DNA from: Chroococcidiopsidaceae cyanobacterium CP_BM_RX_35
Lineage (GTDB): Bacteria; Cyanobacteriota; Cyanobacteriia; Cyanobacteriales; Chroococcidiopsidaceae
DNA: 14,199 nucleotides
NCBI GenBank assembly: GCA_019242465.1
Contig: JAFAVL010000057.1
Location: 1-14,199, forward strand
Direction: 5' to 3'
This document shows, in pieces, positions 1 to 6,908 of this stretch. A model generated the notes under the pieces. It did not search any database, was not told the DNA's origin, and saw nothing but the letters and a program-made list of their open reading frames with translations. Within the stretch, counting starts at the first letter, position 1. Each line of letters opens with the position of its first letter. Both the position numbers and the translations under genes were made by a program.

Positions 1-1
1 G

Positions 2-91
2 CGTCGAATTGTGTTTGGCTTAGAGGGTGGTTACGATTTTTCAGCCCTGTCTCGCTCGGTTGTAGCAACAATCGAGCAGTGTTTAACTTAA
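2..91 (+). CDS. Histone deacetylase family protein, C-terminal end only (partial)
   Basis: The window opens inside a reading frame that ends at the TAA at 89-91. The 29 visible residues contain IVFGLEGGYDFSALSRSVVATIE, whose LEGGYD-x-x-ALS pattern is the conserved C-terminal motif of the HDAC/acetoin-utilization (AcuC/AphA) deacetylase family. These are Zn-dependent amidohydrolases acting on acetylated lysines or polyamines; the catalytic residues lie upstream, outside the window. The next gene is convergent with only 32 bp between the stops. The call rests on one short motif, so the subfamily cannot be stated. Confidence 0.72.
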   Translation, partial: RRIVFGLEGGYDFSALSRSVVATIEQCLT

Positions 92-123
92 AGAGTTTAT
101 TCCCAGTGGCTGAGTGAGACAAA

Positions 124-594
124 TTAGTGGGCACCCCAAGTCACCCAATTATGACAGCTACCAACAGGCATGACTGTCCCAACCAGGTTTGCCTCGCTTA
201 GGATGGCTCCGGTTAGCTCTGCTCCACTTAGTTCTGCTTCCCTCAAATTAGCCTCAGTTAGGTTTGCCCCAGTTAGGTTAGCGCTTCGCAGATCAGCCCA
301 ACTAAGATTTGCCTGACTTAAGTCTACTCCACTCAAGTCAGCCCCAATCAGATTGGCATGAGTCAGGGTAGCCTCAGTCATATTTGCTCCAATCAAGTCA
401 GCGTTTGTCAGATTAGCCTGACTCAGATTAGCGCCGCTGAGATTGGCCCCACTTAAATCAGCCCCACTCAGATCAGCGCGACTCAGATTTATCCCACTTA
501 AGTTTGCACGGCTCAAGTTTGCTTGATTTAGGGATGCTCCGTTAAAATCCTTTTCTCCCATTGCATATCGACTTAGGAGTTGACTTGTGTCCAT
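124..594 (-). CDS. Pentapeptide-repeat protein
   Basis: This is a 156-residue protein made almost wholly of A(N/D)LSx-type pentapeptides from about residue 17 to 140, roughly 24 units, which should fold as a right-handed quadrilateral beta-helix. The N-terminal LLSRYAMGEKDF cap and the C-terminal TVMPVGS segment resemble the ends of many cyanobacterial pentapeptide proteins, so it appears complete. There is no signal peptide or membrane segment, so it is probably cytoplasmic. A Shine-Dalgarno-like AGGGAG lies just ahead of the ATG at 592-594 (minus strand), supporting this start. The biochemical role of such stand-alone proteins is mostly unknown, and nothing next door suggests one. The repeated codons make the DNA look repetitive; this is coding repetition, not a mobile repeat. 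Confidence 0.9.
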   Translation of the reverse strand: MDTSQLLSRYAMGEKDFNGASLNQANLSRANLSGINLSRADLSGADLSGANLSGANLSQANLTNADLIGANMTEATLTHANLIGADLSGVDLSQANLSWADLRSANLTGANLTEANLREAELSGAELTGAILSEANLVGTVMPVGSCHNWVTWGAH

Positions 595-598
595 ATTG

Positions 599-605
599 TC
601 TCCCT
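599..605 (-). promoter_or_regulatory. Ribosome binding site of the pentapeptide-repeat gene
   Basis: Read on the minus strand, AGGGAGA precedes the ATG by four bases (CAAT). It is one of the few clear Shine-Dalgarno sequences in the window and fixes the start of the pentapeptide gene. Confidence 0.55.
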
Positions 606-850
606 CGAAATCTTTATAGATTGTGATTTTTCCCAGCAGGTATCATTGCTCTCCTGCGGCTGGTACCGATAGTTAAAACAACTCAACTCAGCAACAGAGC
701 AGATTGAGGTACTTCAGCTAAATATTATTCAGTTGATAACTCTTCAAACCACACTTAAGACACTTTCTTTAATGACTAGCAACCGTCTGACACAGGCAAG
801 TTAGAGTTTTAATCAAGCCGCTAATTACCTGCGGTTAACACCGCTATGCT

Positions 851-886
851 AGCTAGAGCGCTTAGTTTCATTTTGCTCTAGTTTTT
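851..886 (+). terminator. Terminator-like hairpin without an obvious gene
   Basis: The perfect 7-bp arms CTAGAGC (853-859) and GCTCTAG (875-881) can be extended by two weaker pairs and enclose a 15-nt loop. They are followed directly by TTTTT (882-886), the layout of a rho-independent terminator on the + strand. No + strand gene lies between 92 and here, so it would end an uncharacterised transcript or be fortuitous. The stem is only moderately GC-rich. Confidence 0.35.
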
Positions 887-911
887 GCCGATGGATGATG
901 TTACTTAACGG

Positions 912-980
912 AACTCAACGTTCCACCGGAGGTAGCTCCGGCGGCTGCGTCGAGCGAGCTCAACGTTCCGCGCCTTGGTT
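912..980. repeat. Dispersed ~50-bp repeat, one full and one partial copy
   Basis: The 49-bp unit 912-960 starts AACTCAACGTTCC and ends GTCGAGCGAGCT. It contains a perfect hairpin, CCGGAG (926-931) with CTCCGG (936-941). A second copy of the beginning (AGCTCAACGTTCCGCGCCTTGG) starts at 957. A diverged relative is at 3567-3616, where the last 27 bp match with four differences. This looks like a small palindromic intergenic element of the kind scattered through cyanobacterial genomes. Its name and copy number cannot be given from this window. Confidence 0.6.
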
Positions 981-996
981 GAAGAGGCAGGGGGCA

Positions 997-1190
997 GGGA
1001 GCAGGGGGCAGGGGGAAAAAATACTTTCTTGTTCTCAGGTAAAAGTCTATAAGTGCTTGATCTGAAGCTCTGCCCTTTAAGCCAGAATGGATAGAAGGTA
1101 AAGCTTTACGGAATCAAAACCTTAGCAGGCATAGCTGAGGAACGGGCGTAAGCAGTCTTCTTGCCCCCCTGCCCCCTGCCCCCTGCTCCC
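997..1190. repeat. G-rich heptamer repeats as a 19-bp inverted repeat
   Basis: GGGAGCAGGGGGCAGGGGG at 997-1015 recurs as its exact reverse complement at 1172-1190. Each arm belongs to a longer run of GGGGCAG-type heptamers (about 986-1015 and 1163-1190). Such heptamer tandem repeats are well known between genes in filamentous and some unicellular cyanobacteria. The right arm lies eight bases beyond the protease stop codon, so it could act as a downstream structure for that transcript. The G-runs could also form quadruplexes on one strand. Confidence 0.75.
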
Positions 1191-1198
1191 TTTCCTCT

Positions 1199-2707
1199 TT
1201 AGTGCTTTCTCGGCATCGTTTTATCAGCTCTGCTTGCTTGCTGGAAACCGTTGGCAGCTTGCTGAAAATTCTTCTTTAGGGCAGTGCGAACGGCTCCCCG
1301 ATTATAGTAGGCAAGGTTATAGTCATGACTGAGCTGAATTGCTTGATTGTAATCGCTAATTGCTCCCTGCTTGTCTCCTAGCTGATACCGTGCTGCTCCC
1401 CGGTTGTAGTAAGCAGTAGCATATTTGGGAAGGAACCGAATCGCTCGATCGTAATCGCTAATTGCTCCCTGTGTGTCTCCTAGCTCATAACGAGCCCTAC
1501 CCAGGTTGTTGTAAGCCAGGGCAAACTTGCCACTAAGCCGAATTGCCTTTAGGTAATCTTTAATGGCTCCCTGCTTATCTCCTAACTGATAGCGGGTCAT
1601 ACCAAGGTTGTTGTAGACCAAGGCAAACTTAGCGCCGAGCCGAATCGCTTGCTGGTAATCTTCAATGGCTCCTTGCTTGTCGCCTATTTTATAGCGAGCC
1701 TCTGCCCGGTTGTAGTAGGTGAAGGGATTATGAGGACTAAGCTGGATTGCTTGTGTGTAACTCCTAATCGCTTCCTGCTCGTTGCCTATGACGCTGAGGC
1801 TATTACCTCGCTGGTAGTAAGCAAGGGCAAAATTACGGGAGATATGGGTAAATTTAGGACGAGAAAGACGACGAACATTGACATTTCTCACAGCAATCGG
1901 ATGACTGCTCCGAGCAGGGCGGGCGCTAATGAGGGAATGATCCTTCTGTGGTGCTTTAGAGCTAATTAGCTCAGTTTGAGCCCTCAATGTCACAAAGGTA
2001 TTAATTGGAATACCCGCGTTAAACCCGGTTTTAATAGGTATACTTCCCCCTGATTCACTTTGAGCCGTGCCGACAGTCTCTCCTTCCCCATGAATACCAA
2101 TTACGCGTCCATTGGCATCGAAGAGTGGACTACCACTCATACCCCTCACTGTCTCAGCGTTATAGCGCAACGTATATCCCTCTGAAGCGCTTTGTAGGCG
2201 ACTCGTAATTGTTCCTGGTGAAAACTCATAGTCGCGCTGAATACTCTTTTGCCACTCTAGGGCAGGAAAGCCTGAAACGTAGACCTCAGACCCAATTGCT
2301 GCTAGCGTAGAATCTCCCAGTCGGGCAAGCGGGTAACGCTCGGAACTATCAAAGGTCACTAACGCTAGATCTGGCTCGTTCTCACTTTGCTGCAATCGCT
2401 GCACCCGAATGATGGGGTATGTCTTTCCCATTTCGGTGCTAATTGTGTAGCTCAAATCTAGTCTTTTCACGACATGGTTAGCTGTCAGTACGGTGTAAGT
2501 GTGACCAGCTCTGGCAATGATAACTCCTGAGCCTCCGCCACCTACATTATCGTTAATTTGTACTGTGACAGGAGCAGCTATCCGCGCAACTTCTTGAGGA
2601 GTCTTGGCAGCGACTAATGTTGCTTGAGTGAAAACCATCGCCGTTATCGTTGCCGTTTTTGCTAACAAGCATTGCAGCGTTCTCAACTGAGAATAATCTA
2701 GTTTCAT
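1199..2707 (-). CDS. Secreted trypsin-like serine protease with C-terminal TPR repeats
   Basis: This 502-residue protein has an N-terminal hydrophobic signal (residues 15-34, ending LVAAK), so export to the periplasm or beyond is expected. Residues 38-245 form a trypsin-like/Deg-type peptidase domain with the full triad: His78 in LTANHVV, Asp113 in EPDLALV and Ser191 in GMSGSP. About six TPR units fill residues 293-490, a protein-binding superhelix. No PDZ domain is visible, which separates it from DegP/HtrA. The TPR codons are strongly repeated at DNA level; for instance a 20-mer at 1349 recurs at 1451, exactly 34 codons away. The next gene upstream on the same strand is a membrane-anchored unknown 75 bp away, so the two may be co-transcribed. 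The substrate is unknown. The ATG start gives a well-placed signal peptide, although no Shine-Dalgarno is seen. Confidence 0.88.
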   Translation of the reverse strand: MKLDYSQLRTLQCLLAKTATITAMVFTQATLVAAKTPQEVARIAAPVTVQINDNVGGGGSGVIIARAGHTYTVLTANHVVKRLDLSYTISTEMGKTYPIIRVQRLQQSENEPDLALVTFDSSERYPLARLGDSTLAAIGSEVYVSGFPALEWQKSIQRDYEFSPGTITSRLQSASEGYTLRYNAETVRGMSGSPLFDANGRVIGIHGEGETVGTAQSESGGSIPIKTGFNAGIPINTFVTLRAQTELISSKAPQKDHSLISARPARSSHPIAVRNVNVRRLSRPKFTHISRNFALAYYQRGNSLSVIGNEQEAIRSYTQAIQLSPHNPFTYYNRAEARYKIGDKQGAIEDYQQAIRLGAKFALVYNNLGMTRYQLGDKQGAIKDYLKAIRLSGKFALAYNNLGRARYELGDTQGAISDYDRAIRFLPKYATAYYNRGAARYQLGDKQGAISDYNQAIQLSHDYNLAYYNRGAVRTALKKNFQQAANGFQQASRADKTMPRKH

Positions 2708-2782
2708 AATTTTTCATGTAGCAACTTGCTAGATTTTGCCACATATAGATAAAGTTTAAAACTGGCATCGGTCGATTTTGTT

Positions 2783-3661
2783 CTAGCTACCCCTCTTCTT
2801 TGTCATTAGCTGCTGACGAATAGCTAGCAAATCCTTGATGGCTTTCACGGTTGTTTTCCCCAAATGCCAGTTTTGGGTTTCTCCATCACTAAACACTAAT
2901 TTTACCTCTAAGGTTTGGTTGGGAAGTTGGGCGAGGGCATCCACAAGTTTAGTCAAGTCGAATTTATTACCACCAGCACTACAGGTGACGGCAGGCAAGT
3001 GGACGCCAAAAGCATAGTCGAAGTTTTCGTCTAGCGGGTTCAAGAACTGATCGTCAAAAGGGTCACCAAATCCGTGAGGGGGTGTGTTGTAGCTAGGCTG
3101 AATCTCTCTCAATTGAGCCGGATTTTCTGCAATACTTTGGTCGATAGTCACTAGAGGCTGTTTTTTATCGAGTAGAGTGATCGCACTCAAACGGGCATTT
3201 GTGGCGGTGAGAGAGTACGTAGGCAGACAGTAACGCGCAGCGACTATTAACTGATTGTTGGTGGGATTTGTGCTCCAGAGGCTAAAGAAGCCAATAGACG
3301 GTTCGCTCGGCTCATAATCTTTGTCTTTCACGGCATAAACTGACCCAGTGAAGAATACCTGACTAAAAGGAGCCTGTTTGAAGGAGATAGGTGTTGTGGG
3401 TATATTGATAGCCGAGGTTGGGTTAGGCTGAAACACAACTATGGCAACAGTGATTAGGCAGCCCACTACTACAACGTTTAAAAATCGTTGTTTGAACAAT
3501 TGCCAACACAACTGTTGGAAAAAAGACATGGCTATTCTGTCTCTTTTGTCCCTCCTGCCTTCAACCAACTCAACGTTTCGCTCCTTGGTGGCTCCGGCGA
3601 CTGCGTTGAGCAAGCTAAATACCTGAGCAACTGTTAGCTCCAGTTCCAGAAAATCTGGCAT
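2783..3661 (-). CDS. Membrane-anchored protein of unknown function; start uncertain
   Basis: The longest reading frame is 292 residues. A single hydrophobic segment near residues 60-78 (FLNVVVVGCLITVAIVVF) is followed by PNPTSA, so the protein is either anchored with its C-terminal ~210 residues outside the cytoplasm or cleaved there as a secreted protein. I do not recognise the extracytoplasmic part; it has two cysteines (YCLPTY and TCSAGG) that could form a disulfide. Residues 16-32 of the long form are encoded by a copy of the dispersed repeat (3567-3616). A start at Met45 (ATG at 3527-3529 on the minus strand), giving 248 residues with the hydrophobic segment near the N-terminus, is therefore more natural. 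The gene precedes the trypsin-TPR gene by 75 bp, which suggests a joint envelope role. That is inference. Confidence 0.65.
   Translation of the reverse strand: MPDFLELELTVAQVFSLLNAVAGATKERNVELVEGRRDKRDRIAMSFFQQLCWQLFKQRFLNVVVVGCLITVAIVVFQPNPTSAINIPTTPISFKQAPFSQVFFTGSVYAVKDKDYEPSEPSIGFFSLWSTNPTNNQLIVAARYCLPTYSLTATNARLSAITLLDKKQPLVTIDQSIAENPAQLREIQPSYNTPPHGFGDPFDDQFLNPLDENFDYAFGVHLPAVTCSAGGNKFDLTKLVDALAQLPNQTLEVKLVFSDGETQNWHLGKTTVKAIKDLLAIRQQLMTKKRGS
3567..3616. repeat. Copy of the dispersed repeat at the 5' end of a gene
   Basis: AACTCAACGT at the left end and TGAGCAAGCT at the right end match the intergenic unit at 912-960. Over the right 27 bp there are four mismatches; the left part is more diverged. 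It lies within the longest reading frame of the 2783-3661 gene but upstream of its likelier ATG start, so it may really be in the leader. Confidence 0.55.
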
Positions 3662-3826
3662 GGGTAATCGCTCGGTACCTAGTGAGGAAATACTTATACA
3701 AATGAAAAAGCTTTACATCTATCTTGGGAGATAATTTTTTTCACTCTTCGGGTATACTTGATTGAACTGCGCTCTACCCACCGACCGCAGACATCACCTT
3801 TCAAGCGAAGAACCCAAATCTCAAGT

Positions 3827-4189
3827 ATGAATTCTTTAGAGTTAGAAGTAGAAGTCGGAAGGATAGCTAGGGCAATGATGACCCGTAACTCTGCGATCGG
3901 GAAAGAACTAATTGAGTATTTGAGGACTCAGCTGACGATTGAGGCGGTGGCAGGTGTGGTGATTGTAAGTATTGAGCGTTTGATCTGGTTTGATGTTGAC
4001 GCAGTTTTCTGGACTATAGAAAACCTGATTCCAGCTGATGTTATGCAAGAAATCAGAAGGATGACAACAGTCGTTTTCTACCAACGGTTGATTAGTAAAA
4101 AATTCATACTAGGAAAAGATTTTAGTGTTGATGCTAACGGTAAATTGCTAGTCAGCGATCGTGCTAAAACAGCTATGTTCACTCGCTAA
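3827..4189 (+). CDS. Small protein of unknown function upstream of murF
   Basis: The frame is open from a TTG at 3758 (143 residues), but the ATG at 3827 gives a cleaner 120-residue protein starting MNSLELEVEVGRIARAMM. No domain is recognised. It is predicted mostly helical in its first 40 residues, with a hydrophobic stretch AVAGVVIVSIERLIWF that is too short and charged to be a sure membrane span. It contains no cysteine and no catalytic motif that I can identify. The stop is 11 bp before the murF start on the same strand, so the two may share a transcript. The upstream 23 residues (HRPQTSPFKRR and so on) look like translated leader. Confidence 0.55.
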   Translation: MNSLELEVEVGRIARAMMTRNSAIGKELIEYLRTQLTIEAVAGVVIVSIERLIWFDVDAVFWTIENLIPADVMQEIRRMTTVVFYQRLISKKFILGKDFSVDANGKLLVSDRAKTAMFTR

Positions 4190-4200
4190 CTGCTATCAGT

Positions 4201-5580
4201 ATGCCTTTTTGCGCCACTCTACAACAACTAGCTACAGTTCTAGTCGCTACACCATCTAACATATCTGATGCTGCCTTAGCATCTACCTTAGCAACTGGTA
4301 TCACCACCGATACCCGCATCCTCAAGCCGGGTGAATTATTTGTGGCGCTACGCGGTGAGAAGTTTGATGGGCATGAATTTGTCCAAGGGGCAATGGCAAG
4401 AGGGGCGATCGCGGTGATTACTGAGCGTGAGCTATCAGTGTCGTTGCCGCAATTGCTGGTAGCAGATACCCTACAGGCATACCAGAAACTAGCTAACTGG
4501 TGGCGTAACCAGTTCTCGATCCCCGTGATTGCTGTAACTGGCTCTGTCGGCAAAACGACAACAAAGGAGCTAATTGCTGCGGTTTTGGCAACCCAAGGAC
4601 GGGTGCTCAAAACTCATGCCAACTACAACAACGAAATCGGAGTTCCTAAAACCCTACTGGAATTGGGCACAGAACACGATTACGCCGTAATTGAAATGGC
4701 GATGCGGGCAGCAGGAGAGATTGCCCACTTGACTCAGATAGCTCGTCCGACTAGTGGTGTGATTACGAATGTGGGGACAGCTCATATTGAGCGACTGGGT
4801 TCTGAGGAGGCGATCGCTCAGGCAAAGTGTGAGTTGCTAGCTACAATGCCCCCCAATAGCGTCGCGATTCTTAACTATGATAATTCTCGATTAATTGCCA
4901 CAGCTAGGCAGGTTTGGCAGGGGCGAACTTTAACCTATGGCTTAGAAGGTGGGGATCTACAAGGCAGGTTGATTGACAATGACACTATCTGTGTAGAGGA
5001 AATGCAACTACCTTTACCTTTACCTGGTCGTCACAACGCATCTAATTTCATGGCAGCTCTCGCGGTAGCAAAGGTTCTCCAAATTGATTTCTCTTGCTTA
5101 ACATCAGGGCTAACAGTCAATCTGCCATCTGGTCGATCGCAACGCTACGAGTTGCCCAGTGATGTAGCAATCCTAGATGAAACTTACAATGCTGCACCAG
5201 AATCTATGTTGGCATCGTTGCAGTTGTTGATGCAGACACCAGGAAAGCGACACATTGCCGTCCTTGGTGCCATGAAGGAGTTGGGAGAGCGATCGCCACA
5301 GTTCCATCACCAAGTGGGAGCAGGTGTGAACGAATTGGCTGTGGATGCGCTGCTAGTTTTGGTTGATCATCCAGATGCGGCAGCGATCGCCAGTGGCGCA
5401 GCTAGTATTCCGACTGAGTGCTTTTCCACCCATGACGCTGTTGTCGAGCGGTTACTGGCATTCGTGCAACCAGGCGATCGCTTGCTGTTCAAAGCCTCCC
5501 ATACTGTGGGACTTGACCGAGTTGTCAATCAATTTCGTACCGAGTTTTGCCGCATCTCGAACAATGAAAACACTGTTTGA
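4201..5580 (+). CDS. murF: UDP-N-acetylmuramoyl-tripeptide--D-alanyl-D-alanine ligase
   Basis: MurF is the cytoplasmic ATP-dependent ligase that adds D-Ala-D-Ala to UDP-MurNAc-tripeptide, the last soluble step of peptidoglycan precursor assembly. At 459 residues it has the family's normal length. The N-terminal substrate domain includes GITTDTRILKPGELFVALRGEKFDGHEF (residues 33-60). The P-loop TGSVGKTTTKE is at 113-123, and the central Mur-ligase motifs NYNNEIGVPKTLL (141-153) and NVGTAHIERLGS (190-201) follow. GRHNASNF and DETYNAAPESM then mark the ligase C-terminal region. It carries five HIP1 octamers. Only 11 bp separate it from the small upstream gene. No Shine-Dalgarno is visible before the ATG. 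Confidence 0.96.
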   Translation: MPFCATLQQLATVLVATPSNISDAALASTLATGITTDTRILKPGELFVALRGEKFDGHEFVQGAMARGAIAVITERELSVSLPQLLVADTLQAYQKLANWWRNQFSIPVIAVTGSVGKTTTKELIAAVLATQGRVLKTHANYNNEIGVPKTLLELGTEHDYAVIEMAMRAAGEIAHLTQIARPTSGVITNVGTAHIERLGSEEAIAQAKCELLATMPPNSVAILNYDNSRLIATARQVWQGRTLTYGLEGGDLQGRLIDNDTICVEEMQLPLPLPGRHNASNFMAALAVAKVLQIDFSCLTSGLTVNLPSGRSQRYELPSDVAILDETYNAAPESMLASLQLLMQTPGKRHIAVLGAMKELGERSPQFHHQVGAGVNELAVDALLVLVDHPDAAAIASGAASIPTECFSTHDAVVERLLAFVQPGDRLLFKASHTVGLDRVVNQFRTEFCRISNNENTV

Positions 5581-5752
5581 GAAAGCCCTGATCAGTCCGC
5601 TTCCCCCACTCCCTACTCCTTTATCCGGTTAGTCTATCTTGGCTATCTAGTCATAAGCTATCTTGCGGCTAGCAGTTATTCATGTTAGTGTGGGTAATCT
5701 ACATCACAATAATACAGTAGCTCGATTGGCTTACTGTAAATTGTGGAGACGC

Positions 5753-5778
5753 TGGCAGTTTGATCTACTCGACTGCCA
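5753..5778. promoter_or_regulatory. Short inverted repeat ahead of pstS
   Basis: TGGCAGT (5753-5759) and ACTGCCA (5772-5778) are perfect 7-bp arms around a 12-base spacer, in the 220-bp gap before pstS. They could be an operator or a leader hairpin. Cyanobacterial pst operons are normally controlled by the SphR/PhoB response regulator through direct 8-bp Pho-box repeats. I could not find a convincing tandem Pho box here, so regulation is not settled. Confidence 0.25.
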
Positions 5779-5800
5779 AGGATTCACCTATCTTTAACAA

Positions 5801-6907
5801 ATGTTGTTGAACTCGGTGAGTACTGGAACATCGAATTATAGTCCTCAGCTGAAGGACAGCATGGTAACCAGGATGAGTATTAAGCAAGAAGTGAGCAACT
5901 CTGAATCCACAGTCTACAAAACTCCTTTAAAGCGTCTGTTTTTGCTGATGTCTTTAATGTTGCTCTCCGGTGTAACCTCTTGCAGTCGAGTAGAGCAGGA
6001 GAAGAATCAGGTAAGCGTTGATGGTGCAGCTGTCGGGTTTCCCATCTCTCTAGCAGTCGCGGAAGAATATCATAAGGTTAAACCTAATGCTCAAGTGAGT
6101 GTTGCTTCCAGTGGTACTGGTGGTGGTATCAGTAAGTTCTGCGCTGGTGATATTGATATCGCTGATGCCTCACGTCCCATTACGGATGTAGAAATTGCAG
6201 CCTGTAAGAAGAAGGGAATCAATTTTGTGGAGCTACCTATTGCTCTAGATGGCATTGCTGTAATTACTAATCGCGAAAACAACTTTAGCCAGTGTTTAAG
6301 CATCAAAGAACTGAAGAAAATTTGGAATCCTAAATCAACCAATAAAGTTACCAATTGGAATCAGGTAAATTCAAACTTTCCTAACCAGCGGCTAAAGCTT
6401 TATGGTCCAGCTTCTGATACTGGCACGTTTGATTATTTCACGCGAGCGGTCAATGGCAAAGCCAAAGCTAGCCGCACAGACTTTACTCCCAGCCACAATG
6501 AAAACATTCTGGTTCAAGGGGTTGCAGGTGATAAGACTGCTTTAGGTTACGTTGGGCTATCTTACTATTTACAGAATCAAAGGAAGCTGAATTTGGTTGC
6601 TGTAAAAAATCCCCAAGAGCAATGTGAAAAGCCAGTTCCCATAGAAAATATTGTTAAAAATGTTTACGCGCCTTTGGCTCGTCCTCTCTTCATCTATATT
6701 AGTAAGAAGTCGTTAGATACCAAACCCTCTGTCAGGGAGTTCGTCAATTACTATCTAGAGAATTCTCGGAAATGGGTTGAGCAAGTTGGTTATGTGGAGC
6801 TACCCCAAGAAGCTTACACTAAAATCAAGCAAATGCTGGCTTCAGGTGAAACTGGTTCTAGATTCAAAAATGTAAAACCTGGTCAGCCTATCACAAAAAC
6901 CCTTTAA
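5801..6907 (+). CDS. pstS: Phosphate ABC transporter substrate-binding lipoprotein PstS
   Basis: PstS captures phosphate outside the cytoplasmic membrane and delivers it to PstCA. The frame starts at 5801 (368 residues), but a lipoprotein signal ends at SGVTSC with Cys61, which would give an over-long 60-residue leader. Starts at Met21 (ATG 5861, preceded by GAAGGA) or Met25 (5873) give a normal 36-40 residue signal and are more likely. The mature part is a PBP-like fold with the phosphate-site loops VDGAAVGFPIS, SSGTGGG, DIADASRPI and GPASDTGTFDYF. The first loop has GAAVGFP where E. coli PstS has GAGATFP, so the threonine contact appears replaced by glycine. It is followed one base later by pstC. 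Confidence 0.93.
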   Translation: MLLNSVSTGTSNYSPQLKDSMVTRMSIKQEVSNSESTVYKTPLKRLFLLMSLMLLSGVTSCSRVEQEKNQVSVDGAAVGFPISLAVAEEYHKVKPNAQVSVASSGTGGGISKFCAGDIDIADASRPITDVEIAACKKKGINFVELPIALDGIAVITNRENNFSQCLSIKELKKIWNPKSTNKVTNWNQVNSNFPNQRLKLYGPASDTGTFDYFTRAVNGKAKASRTDFTPSHNENILVQGVAGDKTALGYVGLSYYLQNQRKLNLVAVKNPQEQCEKPVPIENIVKNVYAPLARPLFIYISKKSLDTKPSVREFVNYYLENSRKWVEQVGYVELPQEAYTKIKQMLASGETGSRFKNVKPGQPITKTL

Positions 6908-6908
6908 T

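Larger units (their letters stand above)
595..1198. other. 604-bp gene-free interval with hairpin and repeats
   Basis: No convincing gene is seen between the divergently placed pentapeptide start and the protease stop. The interval holds a hairpin followed by T5 (853-886), two partial copies of a dispersed repeat (912-960 and from 957 to about 980) with an internal perfect hairpin, and a G-rich 19-bp inverted repeat (997-1015 and 1172-1190). The 156 bp between those arms showed no recognisable coding sequence. The promoter of the pentapeptide gene must lie in the left part, but I cannot place it. Confidence 0.6.

Noticed and set aside
170..560. Regular ~15-bp DNA periodicity resembling a tandem repeat or CRISPR
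   Set aside because: The period is five codons and the units diverge at third positions; it is fully explained by pentapeptide-repeat coding sequence.
1649..1969. 106-codon + strand frame antisense to the protease
   Set aside because: It is the mirror of repeated TPR codons and linker sequence; no family resemblance, while the opposite strand has a full protease-TPR protein.
5581..5800. Pho box before pstS
   Set aside because: A single CTTTAACA near 5790 is PyTTAA-like, but tandem 8-bp copies at 11-bp spacing are not seen, so I do not call it.
6091..6354. 87-codon minus frame inside pstS
   Set aside because: Shadow of the well-supported pstS gene with no family resemblance.
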